A stretch of DNA of 64,000 bases from Kangiella geojedonensis (GCF_000981765.1 NZ_CP010975.1:1240001-1304000); one strand, 5' to 3'. Shown: positions 26,424-36,725, numbered from the stretch's first letter. Notes: generated from the sequence alone by a model not told the origin. Numbers and translations: made by a program.

Positions 26424-27663
26424 AACGAAGTGCCTCCGCCGGTTGAGTACGTGAAGCCTTCCACGATGGATAAAGAGTCGCTAGCACGCTGATACCAAAG
26501 GCTGATAAAGCAATTTTATAGACATCATCCCAGATCAACTCAGTCGGTAAGAAATTCACAAAGTAAACATTCTTTGGGAACACGCTCATTTCGAAGGTCA
26601 TTTCGATCCAGTTAATAATATCGGGTAAGTTCAGAGCGAGCAAAATCCCTAAAATAACACCCGCACCAGTACCTATGAGGCCATTAATAATACCGCTGGT
26701 CATAAATATTCTGAGAATCGAGCCAGGACTCGCTCCTAAAGTACGCAGAATAGCGATATCAGCCTGCTTCTCGTTCACCAGCATCACTAAGGAGGTTACG
26801 ATATTAAAAGCCGCCACCGCTATGATAAAGGTCAGAAGAATGAACATAATCTTCTTTTCCATCTCAATGGCGTTAAATAAGGTTTGATGTTGACGCGTCC
26901 AGTTAGTCACAAAATAGTTGTAGTCCAACTGCTCAGTGAGCGACGTACTGACCTCATGGACCCTCATCACGTCTTGTGTTTTAAGCTGTAACGCTGATAC
27001 GCCATCAGTAACACGTAATATTTTGGCGAGGTCATTCAGGTGAACAAACGCCATGCCTTTATCAGCTTCAGACTTTGTTTCGAAAATGCCTGCGACCGTA
27101 AAGCGTTTTGCACGAGGTTGAATACCGGCTATCGACATTCGTGTTTCTTTGAGAAACAACGACGTGACTTTATCACCAACATTGGCGCCGAGACTTCTGG
27201 CCAACGACGCACCTAGTATAATGTTAAAGCTACCATCGGCTAACGAGTCAAAAGAACCGTTACGCATGTGATCTTTAACAATCGTAACTTCGCCAATTTT
27301 TTCTGGCAAAACGCCCTGCACCACGCCGAATTGATCCGAGCCAAGGTGCTGGAACATGGTTTCAGATTGAATATAAGGAGAGGCACCAATAACGTTTGGA
27401 TTCTGCAGCACAACCTCTTCTAACGCTTGCCAATCTTCTATATTGCTACCAACGCCACTTACCAAGACATGCGGAGCCATACCCAAAATTCGGTCGCGTA
27501 ACTCACGCTCAAAGCCGTTCATCACAGACATCACAGTGATTAAGACCATCACGCCAAGGGCAATTCCGATCATGGATATCAGAGAAATAAAGGAAATAAA
27601 GTGATCGCGGCGCTTTGCTCTGGTGTATCGCAGGCCGACGAATAGCGAAAAAGGAAGCCTCAT
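26416..27663 (-). CDS. lolC: Lipoprotein-releasing permease, LolC/LolE (LolF-type)
   Basis: A 415-residue permease with one N-terminal membrane helix (SLFVGLRYTRAKRRDHFISFI leads into about 25-45), a large periplasmic domain (about 50-260) and three C-terminal helices with an FtsX-like core. The motif SMIGIALGVMVLITVMSVMNGFE is strongly conserved in LolC and LolE. The stretch QPRAKRFTVAGIF is the hook region that meets LolA in LolC. As only one permease gene is present here, the protein may act as a homodimer, as LolF does in some bacteria. Confidence 0.9.
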   Translation of the reverse strand: MRLPFSLFVGLRYTRAKRRDHFISFISLISMIGIALGVMVLITVMSVMNGFERELRDRILGMAPHVLVSGVGSNIEDWQALEEVVLQNPNVIGASPYIQSETMFQHLGSDQFGVVQGVLPEKIGEVTIVKDHMRNGSFDSLADGSFNIILGASLARSLGANVGDKVTSLFLKETRMSIAGIQPRAKRFTVAGIFETKSEADKGMAFVHLNDLAKILRVTDGVSALQLKTQDVMRVHEVSTSLTEQLDYNYFVTNWTRQHQTLFNAIEMEKKIMFILLTFIIAVAAFNIVTSLVMLVNEKQADIAILRTLGASPGSILRIFMTSGIINGLIGTGAGVILGILLALNLPDIINWIEMTFEMSVFPKNVYFVNFLPTELIWDDVYKIALSAFGISVLATLYPSWKASRTQPAEALRYE

Positions 27664-27813
27664 AGTGCTTTCTGAATAATTTAAATTGGCGTCATATTGA
27701 ATGGTTCACAATTTGTAGTCAAGTTATGGAGTAGAATTAATGTTAATTATGATTAGGATATTACGCTAATTTTTTGATATTCTAGAGAAAATAATGTTTG
27801 AGGAGTCAACATC

Positions 27814-28107
27814 ATGAAAACAATAACAGCCGCTGTTTGCGCTCTATCTTTGAGCTTCGGCATGGGGATTGGCTTAAATACGGCCAAAGCTGAAGAAGTT
27901 AAGGTGCCGGTAGCGAAGCAAGGTCAGAAAAATATTCAGGTTCCTAAGCGTGGCGTTAGTAAAGCTTACGTTGAGCAAAAGTTTGGGACGCCAAGCAATG
28001 TAGAAGGCCCTGTTGGCGATCCTCCTATTACAAAGTGGGTTTACAATGGTTACACGGTTTACTTCGAGTATGACCACGTGATTCACTCTGTAGTTCATCA
28101 CGGTTAA
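27814..28107 (+). CDS. Exported small protein of the SmpA-like fold type
   Basis: A 97-residue protein with a signal peptide (about 1-25). The mature part ends with the pattern VPKRGVSKAYVEQKFGTPSN..GDPPITKWVY..YTVYFEYDHVIHSVV, a repeat-free domain common in Gammaproteobacteria with the strand-helix-strand layout of SmpA/OmlA-type domains. The function is not known. A short AT-rich promoter region lies upstream (nothing distinct marked), an AGGAG site precedes the ATG, and it ends at a terminator shared with the DUF2288 gene. Confidence 0.8.
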   Translation: MKTITAAVCALSLSFGMGIGLNTAKAEEVKVPVAKQGQKNIQVPKRGVSKAYVEQKFGTPSNVEGPVGDPPITKWVYNGYTVYFEYDHVIHSVVHHG

Positions 28108-28130
28108 AAGTGAAAAGTAACTGTCCAATA

Positions 28131-28156
28131 AAAAGCGGCTCAAAAGCCGCTTTTTT
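28131..28156. terminator. Bidirectional terminator
   Basis: AGCGGCT (28134-28140) and AGCCGCT (28145-28151) with a CAAA loop, flanked by A and T runs, lie between the convergent small exported protein gene and the DUF2288 gene. Confidence 0.9.
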
Positions 28157-28168
28157 AATGGCTGACTA

Positions 28169-28525
28169 TTATTTTTTGAGTTGCGATAAAATATAAGGCG
28201 CGACCACAACCGTCCAAAACTCGGTTTCAGGCTTGCAGTTCTCTTTAACAAACTCCATCGGCATACGCTGTATCTTTTCAGAGTCGATCAGCGGCTTGAT
28301 TTCTTCCGCATTATCCAGCGACAAGTCTGCCGCACAGTTAATCAGGTCAACGTCCTGATCTATCAACAGTAAATTGCCTTTAGCGAAAAAGCGCTCGATT
28401 TCTTTCCACGCGACAATAGCAGTCTCACCATTCAGTTTCGCTACCAACTCTTCTCGTGGCGTTAACTGTGTGAAGCTATCAGTTTTCTGCTCCGCTAACT
28501 CTTCAAGTTTTTTATCGTTAGACAT
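28169..28525 (-). CDS. DUF2288 domain-containing protein
   Basis: A 118-residue cytosolic protein from the ATG at 28525; a TTG five codons upstream (28540) would also keep the frame open. The family pattern is seen in LVAKLNGETAIVAWKEIERFFAKGNLLLID and in EFWTVVVAPYILSQL near the C-terminus. The function is unknown. It is probably a single gene on the minus strand following nagZ (50 bases), perhaps in the same message. Confidence 0.82.
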   Translation of the reverse strand: MSNDKKLEELAEQKTDSFTQLTPREELVAKLNGETAIVAWKEIERFFAKGNLLLIDQDVDLINCAADLSLDNAEEIKPLIDSEKIQRMPMEFVKENCKPETEFWTVVVAPYILSQLKK

Positions 28526-28575
28526 ATCTATAAAATCCAATTAAATCAATAAAAACAATGCTTTAATTATTAATC

Positions 28576-29598
28576 TCAAACAAGCTTATCAAGTTCTAAA
28601 TCCTGCTGTAACTGTAACCAGTTATCGCTTTGTCGAACCTGTGTCAGCGAATAATTAAGCGACTGCCCTTTCATGGTGGCTAATCGATCAGCTGATTTCG
28701 CGTCAGGCTCAAAGTCGAATGATTCAAGTAACTCACGACCTTCTTTCGGATGATTACAGACAAGCACCATGTCGCAGCCCGCAGTAACAGCGGCTTTTGC
28801 GCGTTCGTAATAGCCACCGACCACTTCAGCGCCCTTCATGCTTAAATCATCGCTGAAAATAACACCATCGAAGCTTAGTTGATTGCGCAGGATGTCTTGT
28901 AACCATAGTTCTGAAAAGCCTGCTGGCTGAGAATCTACGCTTGGATAAATCACGTGCGCAGGCATAACCGCTTGGTAGTGTTGAGCCAATTCCGCGAATA
29001 CCCGCATATCTTGGCTAATAATTTGCTCGCGAGGACGATCATCAACCGGAATATCGACGTGTGAGTCCGCTTCAACTGAACCATGGCCAGGGAAATGTTT
29101 GGCCGTGGTCGCCATGCCGAAATCGTTCATGCCTTTAATAAACTCGCGACCAAGCTCAATAACTTCATCAACCTGGGTCGAGAAAGCTCGATCGCCAATA
29201 ACACGGCTGATTTCATCGCCCAAATCCAATACAGGAGCAAAACTGAAGTCGATACCTACGGCTTGAACCTCAATCGCAATAAGGCTTCCCCAACGGTATG
29301 CAGATGCTTTAGCTTCTGATAAATCTTTGGCATTCTGCAAAATACTTGCCATCGCAGGGACGCTGGTAAACCCATCTCGGAAACGTTGTACTCGCCCTCC
29401 TTCATGATCCACGGCAATAAGAATGTCGCGACCAGCAGTTTCTCGCACAGCCTGTGATAGCTCCGCAATCTGTTGAGGACTGGCATAATTACGGCTAAAA
29501 AAGATAATTCCGCCTAACAGCGGATTTTGTAACATATCTTTTTCAGCGGAATTAATCTTTAAACCTTCGAGGTCCAGCATTAAAGGGCCAATGGGCAT
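28576..29598 (-). CDS. nagZ: Beta-N-acetylhexosaminidase NagZ
   Basis: A 340-residue glycoside hydrolase family 3 enzyme of peptidoglycan recycling. The catalytic signature KHFPGHGSVEADSHVDIP and the aspartate motif IFSDDLSMKGAEVVG are clear. The frame opens further upstream to 29670, but the family start MPIGPLMLDLEG (E. coli begins MGPVMLNVEG) and an AGGA site favour the ATG at 29598; the extra 24 codons are probably untranslated. It releases GlcNAc from GlcNAc-anhydromuropeptides in the cytosol. It is divergent to the M2 peptidase gene. Confidence 0.93.
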   Translation of the reverse strand: MPIGPLMLDLEGLKINSAEKDMLQNPLLGGIIFFSRNYASPQQIAELSQAVRETAGRDILIAVDHEGGRVQRFRDGFTSVPAMASILQNAKDLSEAKASAYRWGSLIAIEVQAVGIDFSFAPVLDLGDEISRVIGDRAFSTQVDEVIELGREFIKGMNDFGMATTAKHFPGHGSVEADSHVDIPVDDRPREQIISQDMRVFAELAQHYQAVMPAHVIYPSVDSQPAGFSELWLQDILRNQLSFDGVIFSDDLSMKGAEVVGGYYERAKAAVTAGCDMVLVCNHPKEGRELLESFDFEPDAKSADRLATMKGQSLNYSLTQVRQSDNWLQLQQDLELDKLV

Positions 29599-29716
29599 AG
29601 TTATTCCTGAGGACTTACCAAAAGGCGTATGATAACCGATCATCGAAATAACGACCATGATGAATTCCATTTCTCAATTCAACTTATGTCGCTATAATGG
29701 AGCGCGACTATGAAAC

Positions 29717-29735
29717 GATAATGATTATTATCAAC
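29717..29735. promoter_or_regulatory. Fur-box-like site upstream of the M2 peptidase gene
   Basis: The 19-base stretch, read on the minus strand, matches the Fur consensus GATAATGATAATCATTATC at 16 of 19 positions. It sits 23 to 41 bases before the peptidase ATG. Iron control is inferred from the match; no other iron gene is adjacent. Confidence 0.5.
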
Positions 29736-29757
29736 TTAAACAATAAAGGGTAACTCT

Positions 29758-31599
29758 ATGATAACGCTTAAAAAAGCCGTCAGTACTGCTGTATTGGTTG
29801 GTGCTTTATTAGGACAGCCTGTTATCGCTGACGATCATAAACAAAAAGTCACTGCGGAAGACGCGGCTGCTTTTGTTGCTGATGCGGAAAAGCGACTAAC
29901 AGAAATTGCAGAATATGCCGCACGCATTGCATGGGTGAATGCAAATTTCGTAACTCATGACACTACCGCGCTAAACGCTCAGGTTGGTGAAGAATACACC
30001 AAGCTAGGCGTTGAGCTTGCTAACGAAGCGAAAAAGTTCAATGGCTTGGACCTACCTTATGACGTTAACCGTAAGATTGAAATGATTAAGCTAGGCCTTA
30101 CGCTTCCAGCACCAGCTGATGCAGAGAAAACGAAGCAGCTTGCTCAAATCACGTCGAAGCTGGATAGCATTTACGCTAAAGGTAAAAGCCCAGACGGTCG
30201 TAGTCTTGGCGAGTTAAGCCAAGTGTTACGCGAGTCTCGTGATGCTAACGAGCAACTAAAAGCTTGGACTGGCTGGCGTGAAATTTCGAAAGAAATGCGC
30301 CCTTTATATAAGCAAATGGTTGATATCGCTAACGAAGGTTCAAAAGAACTTGGTTACGCTGACACAGGCACTATGTGGCGTTCTAAATACGACATGCCTG
30401 CTGATGGCTTCGCCACTGAAATGGATCGCTTATGGGGCCAAGTACAGCCTTTGTATAAAGCTTTACACTGCCACGTCCGCGCTGAGTTGAATGACCAGTA
30501 TGGTGACGAGGTTGTTGCGATGGATAAACCAATCCCCGCACATCTATTAGGCAATATGTGGGCACAACAATGGGGCAACATCTATGATATCGCCGGCCCT
30601 AAGAATGCAGGCAAAGGTATCGATATCGACCCTATCTTGCGTCAGCATTATGGCGTAGACAAAGAAAACGTCAGCCATGAAGAAAAAGAAGTAGCGGTTA
30701 AGAAGATGGTCAAAACTGCTGAAAACTTCTTCTCTTCTTTAGGCTTCGCCCCTCTTCCAGAAACCTTCTGGGAGCGTTCGTTATTCGTCAAGCCACGTGA
30801 TCGCGATGTTCAATGTCACGCTAGCGCTTGGGATATCGACAACGAAGAAGATATTCGTATTAAAATGTGTACCGAAATCAATGGCGAAGACTTCCAGACT
30901 GTACACCATGAACTCGGTCACAACTACTATCAGCGCGCTTACAAAGATCAATCGATCTTCTACAAAGGCAGTGCTAACGACGGTTTCCACGAAGCAATCG
31001 GTGACACTATCTCACTATCGATTACACCAAAATACTTGAAGCAGATTGGCTTAATCGACGAAGAACCAGACGCGAGCGCTGATATTGCGCTACTAATGCG
31101 TTCAGCGCTAGATAAAGTTGCTTTCTTACCGTTTGGTTTGATGGTTGACCAATGGCGCTGGAAAGTATTCAACGGTGAAATCTCACCTGAAGAATACAAC
31201 CAAGGCTGGTGGGAACTGCGTGAACAATACCAAGGTATTGAAGCGCCAGTAGCTCGTACTGAAGACCACTTCGACCCAGGTGCGAAATACCACATTCCAG
31301 GCAACACACCTTACTCGCGCTACTTCCTAGCACACATCCTACAGTTCCAATTCTACCGTGAAATGTGTGACATGGCTGGCAACGAAGGTCCACTTCACCG
31401 TTGTTCGTTCTACGGCAACAAAGAAGTTGGCGACAAGTTAATCAAGATGCTAGAAATGGGCTCTTCACGTCCATGGCCTGACGCACTTGAAGCCATGACT
31501 GGTAGCCGTGAAATGGACGCGACAGCAGTACTTGAGTACTACGCGCCATTGAAAACATGGTTAGACGAGCAAAATGAAGGCCGCAACTGCGGCTGGTAA
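29758..31599 (+). CDS. Exported M2-family peptidyl-dipeptidase (ACE homologue)
   Basis: A 613-residue zinc metallopeptidase with a signal peptide (about 1-24). The active site is H384-E385-L-G-H388 (HHELGHNYY), with the third zinc ligand E412 in GFHEAIGD, 24 residues after H388, the same spacing as in human ACE. M2 enzymes remove C-terminal dipeptides and are usually chloride-dependent. Bacterial members are periplasmic and serve peptide nutrition. The single gene ends at a strong terminator. A conserved run of aromatic and acidic residues (YQGIEAPVARTEDHFDPGAKYHIPG) also fits the family. Confidence 0.95.
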   Translation: MITLKKAVSTAVLVGALLGQPVIADDHKQKVTAEDAAAFVADAEKRLTEIAEYAARIAWVNANFVTHDTTALNAQVGEEYTKLGVELANEAKKFNGLDLPYDVNRKIEMIKLGLTLPAPADAEKTKQLAQITSKLDSIYAKGKSPDGRSLGELSQVLRESRDANEQLKAWTGWREISKEMRPLYKQMVDIANEGSKELGYADTGTMWRSKYDMPADGFATEMDRLWGQVQPLYKALHCHVRAELNDQYGDEVVAMDKPIPAHLLGNMWAQQWGNIYDIAGPKNAGKGIDIDPILRQHYGVDKENVSHEEKEVAVKKMVKTAENFFSSLGFAPLPETFWERSLFVKPRDRDVQCHASAWDIDNEEDIRIKMCTEINGEDFQTVHHELGHNYYQRAYKDQSIFYKGSANDGFHEAIGDTISLSITPKYLKQIGLIDEEPDASADIALLMRSALDKVAFLPFGLMVDQWRWKVFNGEISPEEYNQGWWELREQYQGIEAPVARTEDHFDPGAKYHIPGNTPYSRYFLAHILQFQFYREMCDMAGNEGPLHRCSFYGNKEVGDKLIKMLEMGSSRPWPDALEAMTGSREMDATAVLEYYAPLKTWLDEQNEGRNCGW

Positions 31600-31626
31600 G
31601 TTTTAGCTTTAGTCATACCGTAAAAG

Positions 31627-31651
31627 AAAAGGCGCCGATTGGCGCCTTTTT
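31627..31651. terminator. Terminator after the M2 peptidase gene
   Basis: GGCGCC and GGCGCC (self-complementary arms, 31631-31636 and 31641-31646) with a GATT loop and T run lie 27 bases after the stop codon. Confidence 0.85.
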
Positions 31652-31671
31652 ATTGTAAGAAATATCAAAAT

Positions 31672-31684
31672 TGTACTCTGACCC
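31672..31684 (+). repeat. Left arm of 13-base inverted repeat (TGTACTCTGACCC)
   Basis: This arm pairs perfectly with 32485-32497 in inverse orientation. The two arms bracket the pair of paralogous membrane-protein genes. The sequence resembles the GGGGTCAGAGTAC motif that lies next to RAYT transposase genes in other genomes, and the right arm here does adjoin a RAYT remnant. Confidence 0.7.
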
Positions 31685-31694
31685 TATCATTAAT

Positions 31695-31994
31695 TTAAAA
31701 AAATACGGAATAAAGTATTTTTGAGACAATAATTAATATTGTAATGATAAAAGCCACGATGACTCTTTTAGCATATTTAAAGTCTTCTGGTTTTATTTCA
31801 TGTTTATACATACCGCCTAAAGCAAATTCAGCAAAAAAAGTGCCCGATGAAGAAATAAAGTGAGACTCTTTTGTATATTCTCGATAAACATCTGGGTATT
31901 TTAGGCTTACTACACTCATGAGTTGACTTAACAAGGCATAACAAACTACACCACTAATGCCTATTAAGCTCAAAAAAATAATATGATGCAGCAA
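31695..31994 (-). CDS. Small two-TM membrane protein, paralog A
   Basis: A 99-residue protein with one membrane helix at about 4-22 and another at about 79-97. The soluble middle segment contains YPDVYREYTKESHFIS and FFAEFALGGMYKHEI..EDFKYAKR. Over the first 80 residues it is about 69 percent identical to the protein encoded at 32106-32414. The layout resembles universal stress protein B (two helices around a short basic segment), a resemblance judged by eye only. The start is the ATG at 31994. No known function. Confidence 0.75.
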   Translation of the reverse strand: MLHHIIFLSLIGISGVVCYALLSQLMSVVSLKYPDVYREYTKESHFISSSGTFFAEFALGGMYKHEIKPEDFKYAKRVIVAFIITILIIVSKILYSVFF

Positions 31995-32105
31995 AATAAT
32001 ATCTCCTTTTTGGTATTACTTTAGCTCTATATCAGGTTTGATAATTAATTATGGTTAATAGTGAGCTGGGGCACAATTAATTTCCATTTCTACGCTAGCT
32101 CATTT

Positions 32106-32414
32106 TTAATCAAAACTATAGTTAAAGGTGAAGATTAAAAATGAAATAAAGAGTAGTAGTTCAACTACAAATATTACTATAACTCTTTTAGCGTACTTAA
32201 AGTCTTCCTCACCTATTTCGTGTTTATACATACCACCTAAAACAAACTCCGCAAAGAATTTACTATCCTGAGATATAAAGGCAGCTTTTTTAGTGTACTC
32301 TTTATAAACAGTTGGGTACTTCACACTTACAATACCCATCAAATGACTTAGTAACGCATAGAAGATTAAACCACAAATAGATATAATGCCCAAAAATATA
32401 AAGTGATATAACAT
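32106..32414 (-). CDS. Small two-TM membrane protein, paralog B
   Basis: A 102-residue protein from the ATG at 32414, preceded by a GAGGG ribosome site; the frame extends upstream to 32498 but that region lacks a site and looks untranslated. The sequence FFAEFVLGGMYKHEIGEEDFKYAKRVIV nearly repeats that of the neighbour (55 of 80 positions identical). Two helices flank a charged middle. The pair arose by tandem duplication and has since diverged. Function unknown. Confidence 0.72.
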   Translation of the reverse strand: MLYHFIFLGIISICGLIFYALLSHLMGIVSVKYPTVYKEYTKKAAFISQDSKFFAEFVLGGMYKHEIGEEDFKYAKRVIVIFVVELLLFISFLIFTFNYSFD

Positions 32415-32484
32415 TTTTCCCTCACATAATTCGATTAAGAAAAATAACGTAGAGACTAAGAGAGCGAGTATTCTCGAATAAATG

Positions 32485-32497
32485 GGGTCAGAGTACA
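32485..32497 (-). repeat. Right arm of 13-base inverted repeat (GGGTCAGAGTACA)
   Basis: It is the reverse complement of 31672-31684. It directly follows the 3' end of the RAYT remnant (32506-32666), nine bases away, which suggests that this motif is the element boundary. Confidence 0.7.
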
Positions 32498-32505
32498 TTT
32501 ATTAT

Positions 32506-32666
32506 AGAATAAGGCCAATCGATAACTTTTTAACACGTCCATGTTTAACATGATTTATGTAAAAATAATCGATACTGTCGAATTAAAAGCCATCTCTGAC
32601 GATTTAACGTATTAACCGTAAAGAAATAGGTTCTACCTTTACTCGACCCCTTCGATAATTTGGCAA
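32506..32666 (-). pseudogene. Decayed RAYT (REP-associated tyrosine) transposase fragment
   Basis: On the minus strand the residues LPNYRRGRVKG, then after a one-base frame change RTYFFTVNTLNRQRWLL, match the conserved N-terminus of Y1 transposases (NYRRxxxxGGTYFFTV). After a stop the residues KVIDWPYSII appear near 32529-32506, matching the C-terminal segment (KVKDWPYS) of the same family. About 100 central codons, including the HUH motif and the catalytic Tyr, are missing, so the gene is dead. This is a family match from the sequence, not a search result. Confidence 0.65.
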
Positions 32667-32736
32667 TCCTTGCCGCCCTTAATTTCAATGGCGCATCTAG
32701 ACGCACCCTACGATAACTGTCCCACTTACTGAGCAG

Positions 32737-33660
32737 TTAGCTCGCTGATGGAAAGTATAGGTGTACTTTCTTTCTTTTGTAATCAATGGTAACAATAAAG
32801 TTGCGCAAAATATCGTAACCGAGAATACCATCTTGAATTGAGCTTTCTTCAGGAATCCTGCTAAATAGGTATTTCTTCTTCTCATCAAAAGAATTTTTAT
32901 AGTCCTTATTATATAAAGCAAGAAAAGAATTGAAATCGTAGGTCCCTAGTCTAAACTCTTCTACTTTAATAACATTAAACTGAGCGCTTTCGGCAATTCC
33001 TGACACTTCGTGAGTAATGCCTTCTAGTACATACTGGTCAAGATCATTTTTGAAAATAAACTTCCTTTTTAATAGTGCGAGGGTATTGCTTCCCGTATCT
33101 AAAAGCATCCAAGCTTTTTCGCCGGCAATATAGGCTTCGACTAACAACCCGCCTCCATACTCATAACGGACATCAATATTGCTGTCAAAATTTACTATTT
33201 CAGGGCTTAGAAAACGAATTCGATTGTTAGGGTAATCAATTTGAACCACAGATTGTTCGAAAAAGTCTCGACCTAAAATCATGTCATAAGAACTGTTCCC
33301 ATCTATGATGGGGATATCTCGGAGCGTGAACTTTTGTCCATCAGCAACAATATCAAATGGTGCAGACAAAGGCGCTTTAACTTTCCCGTTTACTCCTATC
33401 AGAGTTATTGCTCTTGCAGAGTTGCCTTTTATACCTGTTTTTTCTGCAATATTTGAGCTAAGCGTGTGAATGGAGGCACCAGTGTCTAGTAATATGTTTG
33501 CGGGTTGCCCGTTAATTTTCACATTTAAAACTAACGTTCCGTTCTCGCTATTTATAGGTAACCAGCCATCAGAGCTTGCGTCGAAAGCGTATGTAGCGGA
33601 GCAAAGCAATAAGCAAACGAGAAAAAGGAGCTTTGTTATAATTTTGTTATAATTTTCCAT
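32737..33660 (-). CDS. Periplasmic retropepsin-like aspartic protease with two DTG lobes
   Basis: A 307-residue protein with a signal peptide (about 1-25, cleavage after TYA). It has two aspartic-protease lobes: the first with ILLDTGASIHTL (about 56-67) and MILGRDFF, the second with WMLLDTGSNTLALL (about 184-197) and DGILGYDIL. Bacterial retropepsin-like proteins usually have one lobe and dimerise; a fused pair would form an active site in a single chain, as pepsin does. Substrate unknown. Neighbours are the RAYT remnant on one side and hemolysin III on the other, with no clear operon. Confidence 0.85.
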   Translation of the reverse strand: MENYNKIITKLLFLVCLLLCSATYAFDASSDGWLPINSENGTLVLNVKINGQPANILLDTGASIHTLSSNIAEKTGIKGNSARAITLIGVNGKVKAPLSAPFDIVADGQKFTLRDIPIIDGNSSYDMILGRDFFEQSVVQIDYPNNRIRFLSPEIVNFDSNIDVRYEYGGGLLVEAYIAGEKAWMLLDTGSNTLALLKRKFIFKNDLDQYVLEGITHEVSGIAESAQFNVIKVEEFRLGTYDFNSFLALYNKDYKNSFDEKKKYLFSRIPEESSIQDGILGYDILRNFIVTIDYKRKKVHLYFPSAS

Positions 33661-33734
33661 GTGATAAGAATGGCTAAGTTTATGCTCAGCCGAAGTTGAT
33701 TGATTTGTTTCGAATTAGTCTACTTATTCATGAC

Positions 33735-34466
33735 CTAATACACAAACAAATAAATCCCCAAGAAGTGACAAACCGCGCCGCCAAGGACAAAGAGGTGCCA
33801 GATGGCATGGTTGTAGGGGATTTTGCGATCGGCTGCGTAGAATATGGTTCCGAGGGTGTAGGACAAACCGCCCGCTAATAATAGCCATAATGCGCCTGGG
33901 GCTACTTTATCCAGCATTTCGGGTGCTGCGACGACAATGACCCAGCCCATGAGGATGTAGGTAATGAGGGATACTCTTGGGAATCGTTGTTTAAATTTCA
34001 CTTTAAAGGTCACGCCGAATATCGCGAGCCCCCAAATAACACCGAATAACGACCAGCCCCACAAGCCATTAAGGCTGACGAGTACAAACGGCGTGTAGGT
34101 TCCAGCAATCAAAAAGTATATGGCACAGTGATCTAAGGTTTGAAACGTCTTTTTCAGGTTTTCAGGTTGGAAGCTGTGGTATAGCGTCGATGTCGTGAAT
34201 AAAACCACGAGGCTAAGTCCATACACGATACCACTGGCTAACTTCCAACCATTAAATGGTTCGAGCGAACTCATGATCATCATGGTCATGGCGGCAACGC
34301 TTAACAATGCGCCAATTGCATGGCTCATGGCATTGGCGATTTCTTCGCCGATACTATAGGTATGTTCGGTTAATTCGACGTCAAGATGTGCTCTTGCGTG
34401 TTCCGAGTGATCCCTTGATTGGTTCTCTACTTGACTATCTATTTGATTGTCTTCTACTTGATTCAT
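33735..34466 (-). CDS. Hemolysin III / TrhA family membrane protein
   Basis: A 243-residue inner-membrane protein with seven membrane helices, of the PAQR-like hemolysin III (YqfA/TrhA) family. Seen motifs are ANAMSHAIGALLSV near the N-terminal third, TLYHSFQ in the middle and NHAIWHLFVLGGAVCHFLGIYLFV at the C-terminus; the conserved Ser/His/Asp/His metal set is consistent. The long charged N-terminal extension (about 1-38) is atypical. It lies 8 bases after fadH and may be co-transcribed. The role in bacteria is linked to membrane fatty-acid homeostasis in E. coli, which fits the fadH neighbour. Confidence 0.9.
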   Translation of the reverse strand: MNQVEDNQIDSQVENQSRDHSEHARAHLDVELTEHTYSIGEEIANAMSHAIGALLSVAAMTMMIMSSLEPFNGWKLASGIVYGLSLVVLFTTSTLYHSFQPENLKKTFQTLDHCAIYFLIAGTYTPFVLVSLNGLWGWSLFGVIWGLAIFGVTFKVKFKQRFPRVSLITYILMGWVIVVAAPEMLDKVAPGALWLLLAGGLSYTLGTIFYAADRKIPYNHAIWHLFVLGGAVCHFLGIYLFVY

Positions 34467-34474
34467 TATGTTCT

Positions 34475-36511
<2,037 letters not shown>

Positions 36512-36542
36512 CTAGCAGTATCACGGGTCTTGAGCTTAAGTC

Positions 36543-36559
36543 TACTGGTATAACCAGTA
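36543..36559. promoter_or_regulatory. FadR-like operator upstream of fadH
   Basis: TACTGGT-ATA-ACCAGTA is a perfect seven-base inverted repeat. It fits the FadR dyad ACTGGTCNGACCAGT except in the centre. Regulation of fadH by FadR is known in E. coli; the site here is inferred. Confidence 0.55.
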
Positions 36560-36725
36560 TCTTGCAATGTTTACGAACATATTTCATTACAAAACAATCA
36601 TATATTTATCCCTTATAAAACAATGAGTTATTATTTCGTTACATTTATATACTAGTCATAAAATGAGCAATTTGGTTAGAATTGGCGCAGTTTAGTAATT
36701 TTAACTTGTAAGAGAAGGAATAGAC

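Noticed and set aside
32697-32921. Open frame on the minus strand antiparallel to the aspartic protease 3' end
   Set aside because: It lies in another frame of the protease gene and has no independent support.
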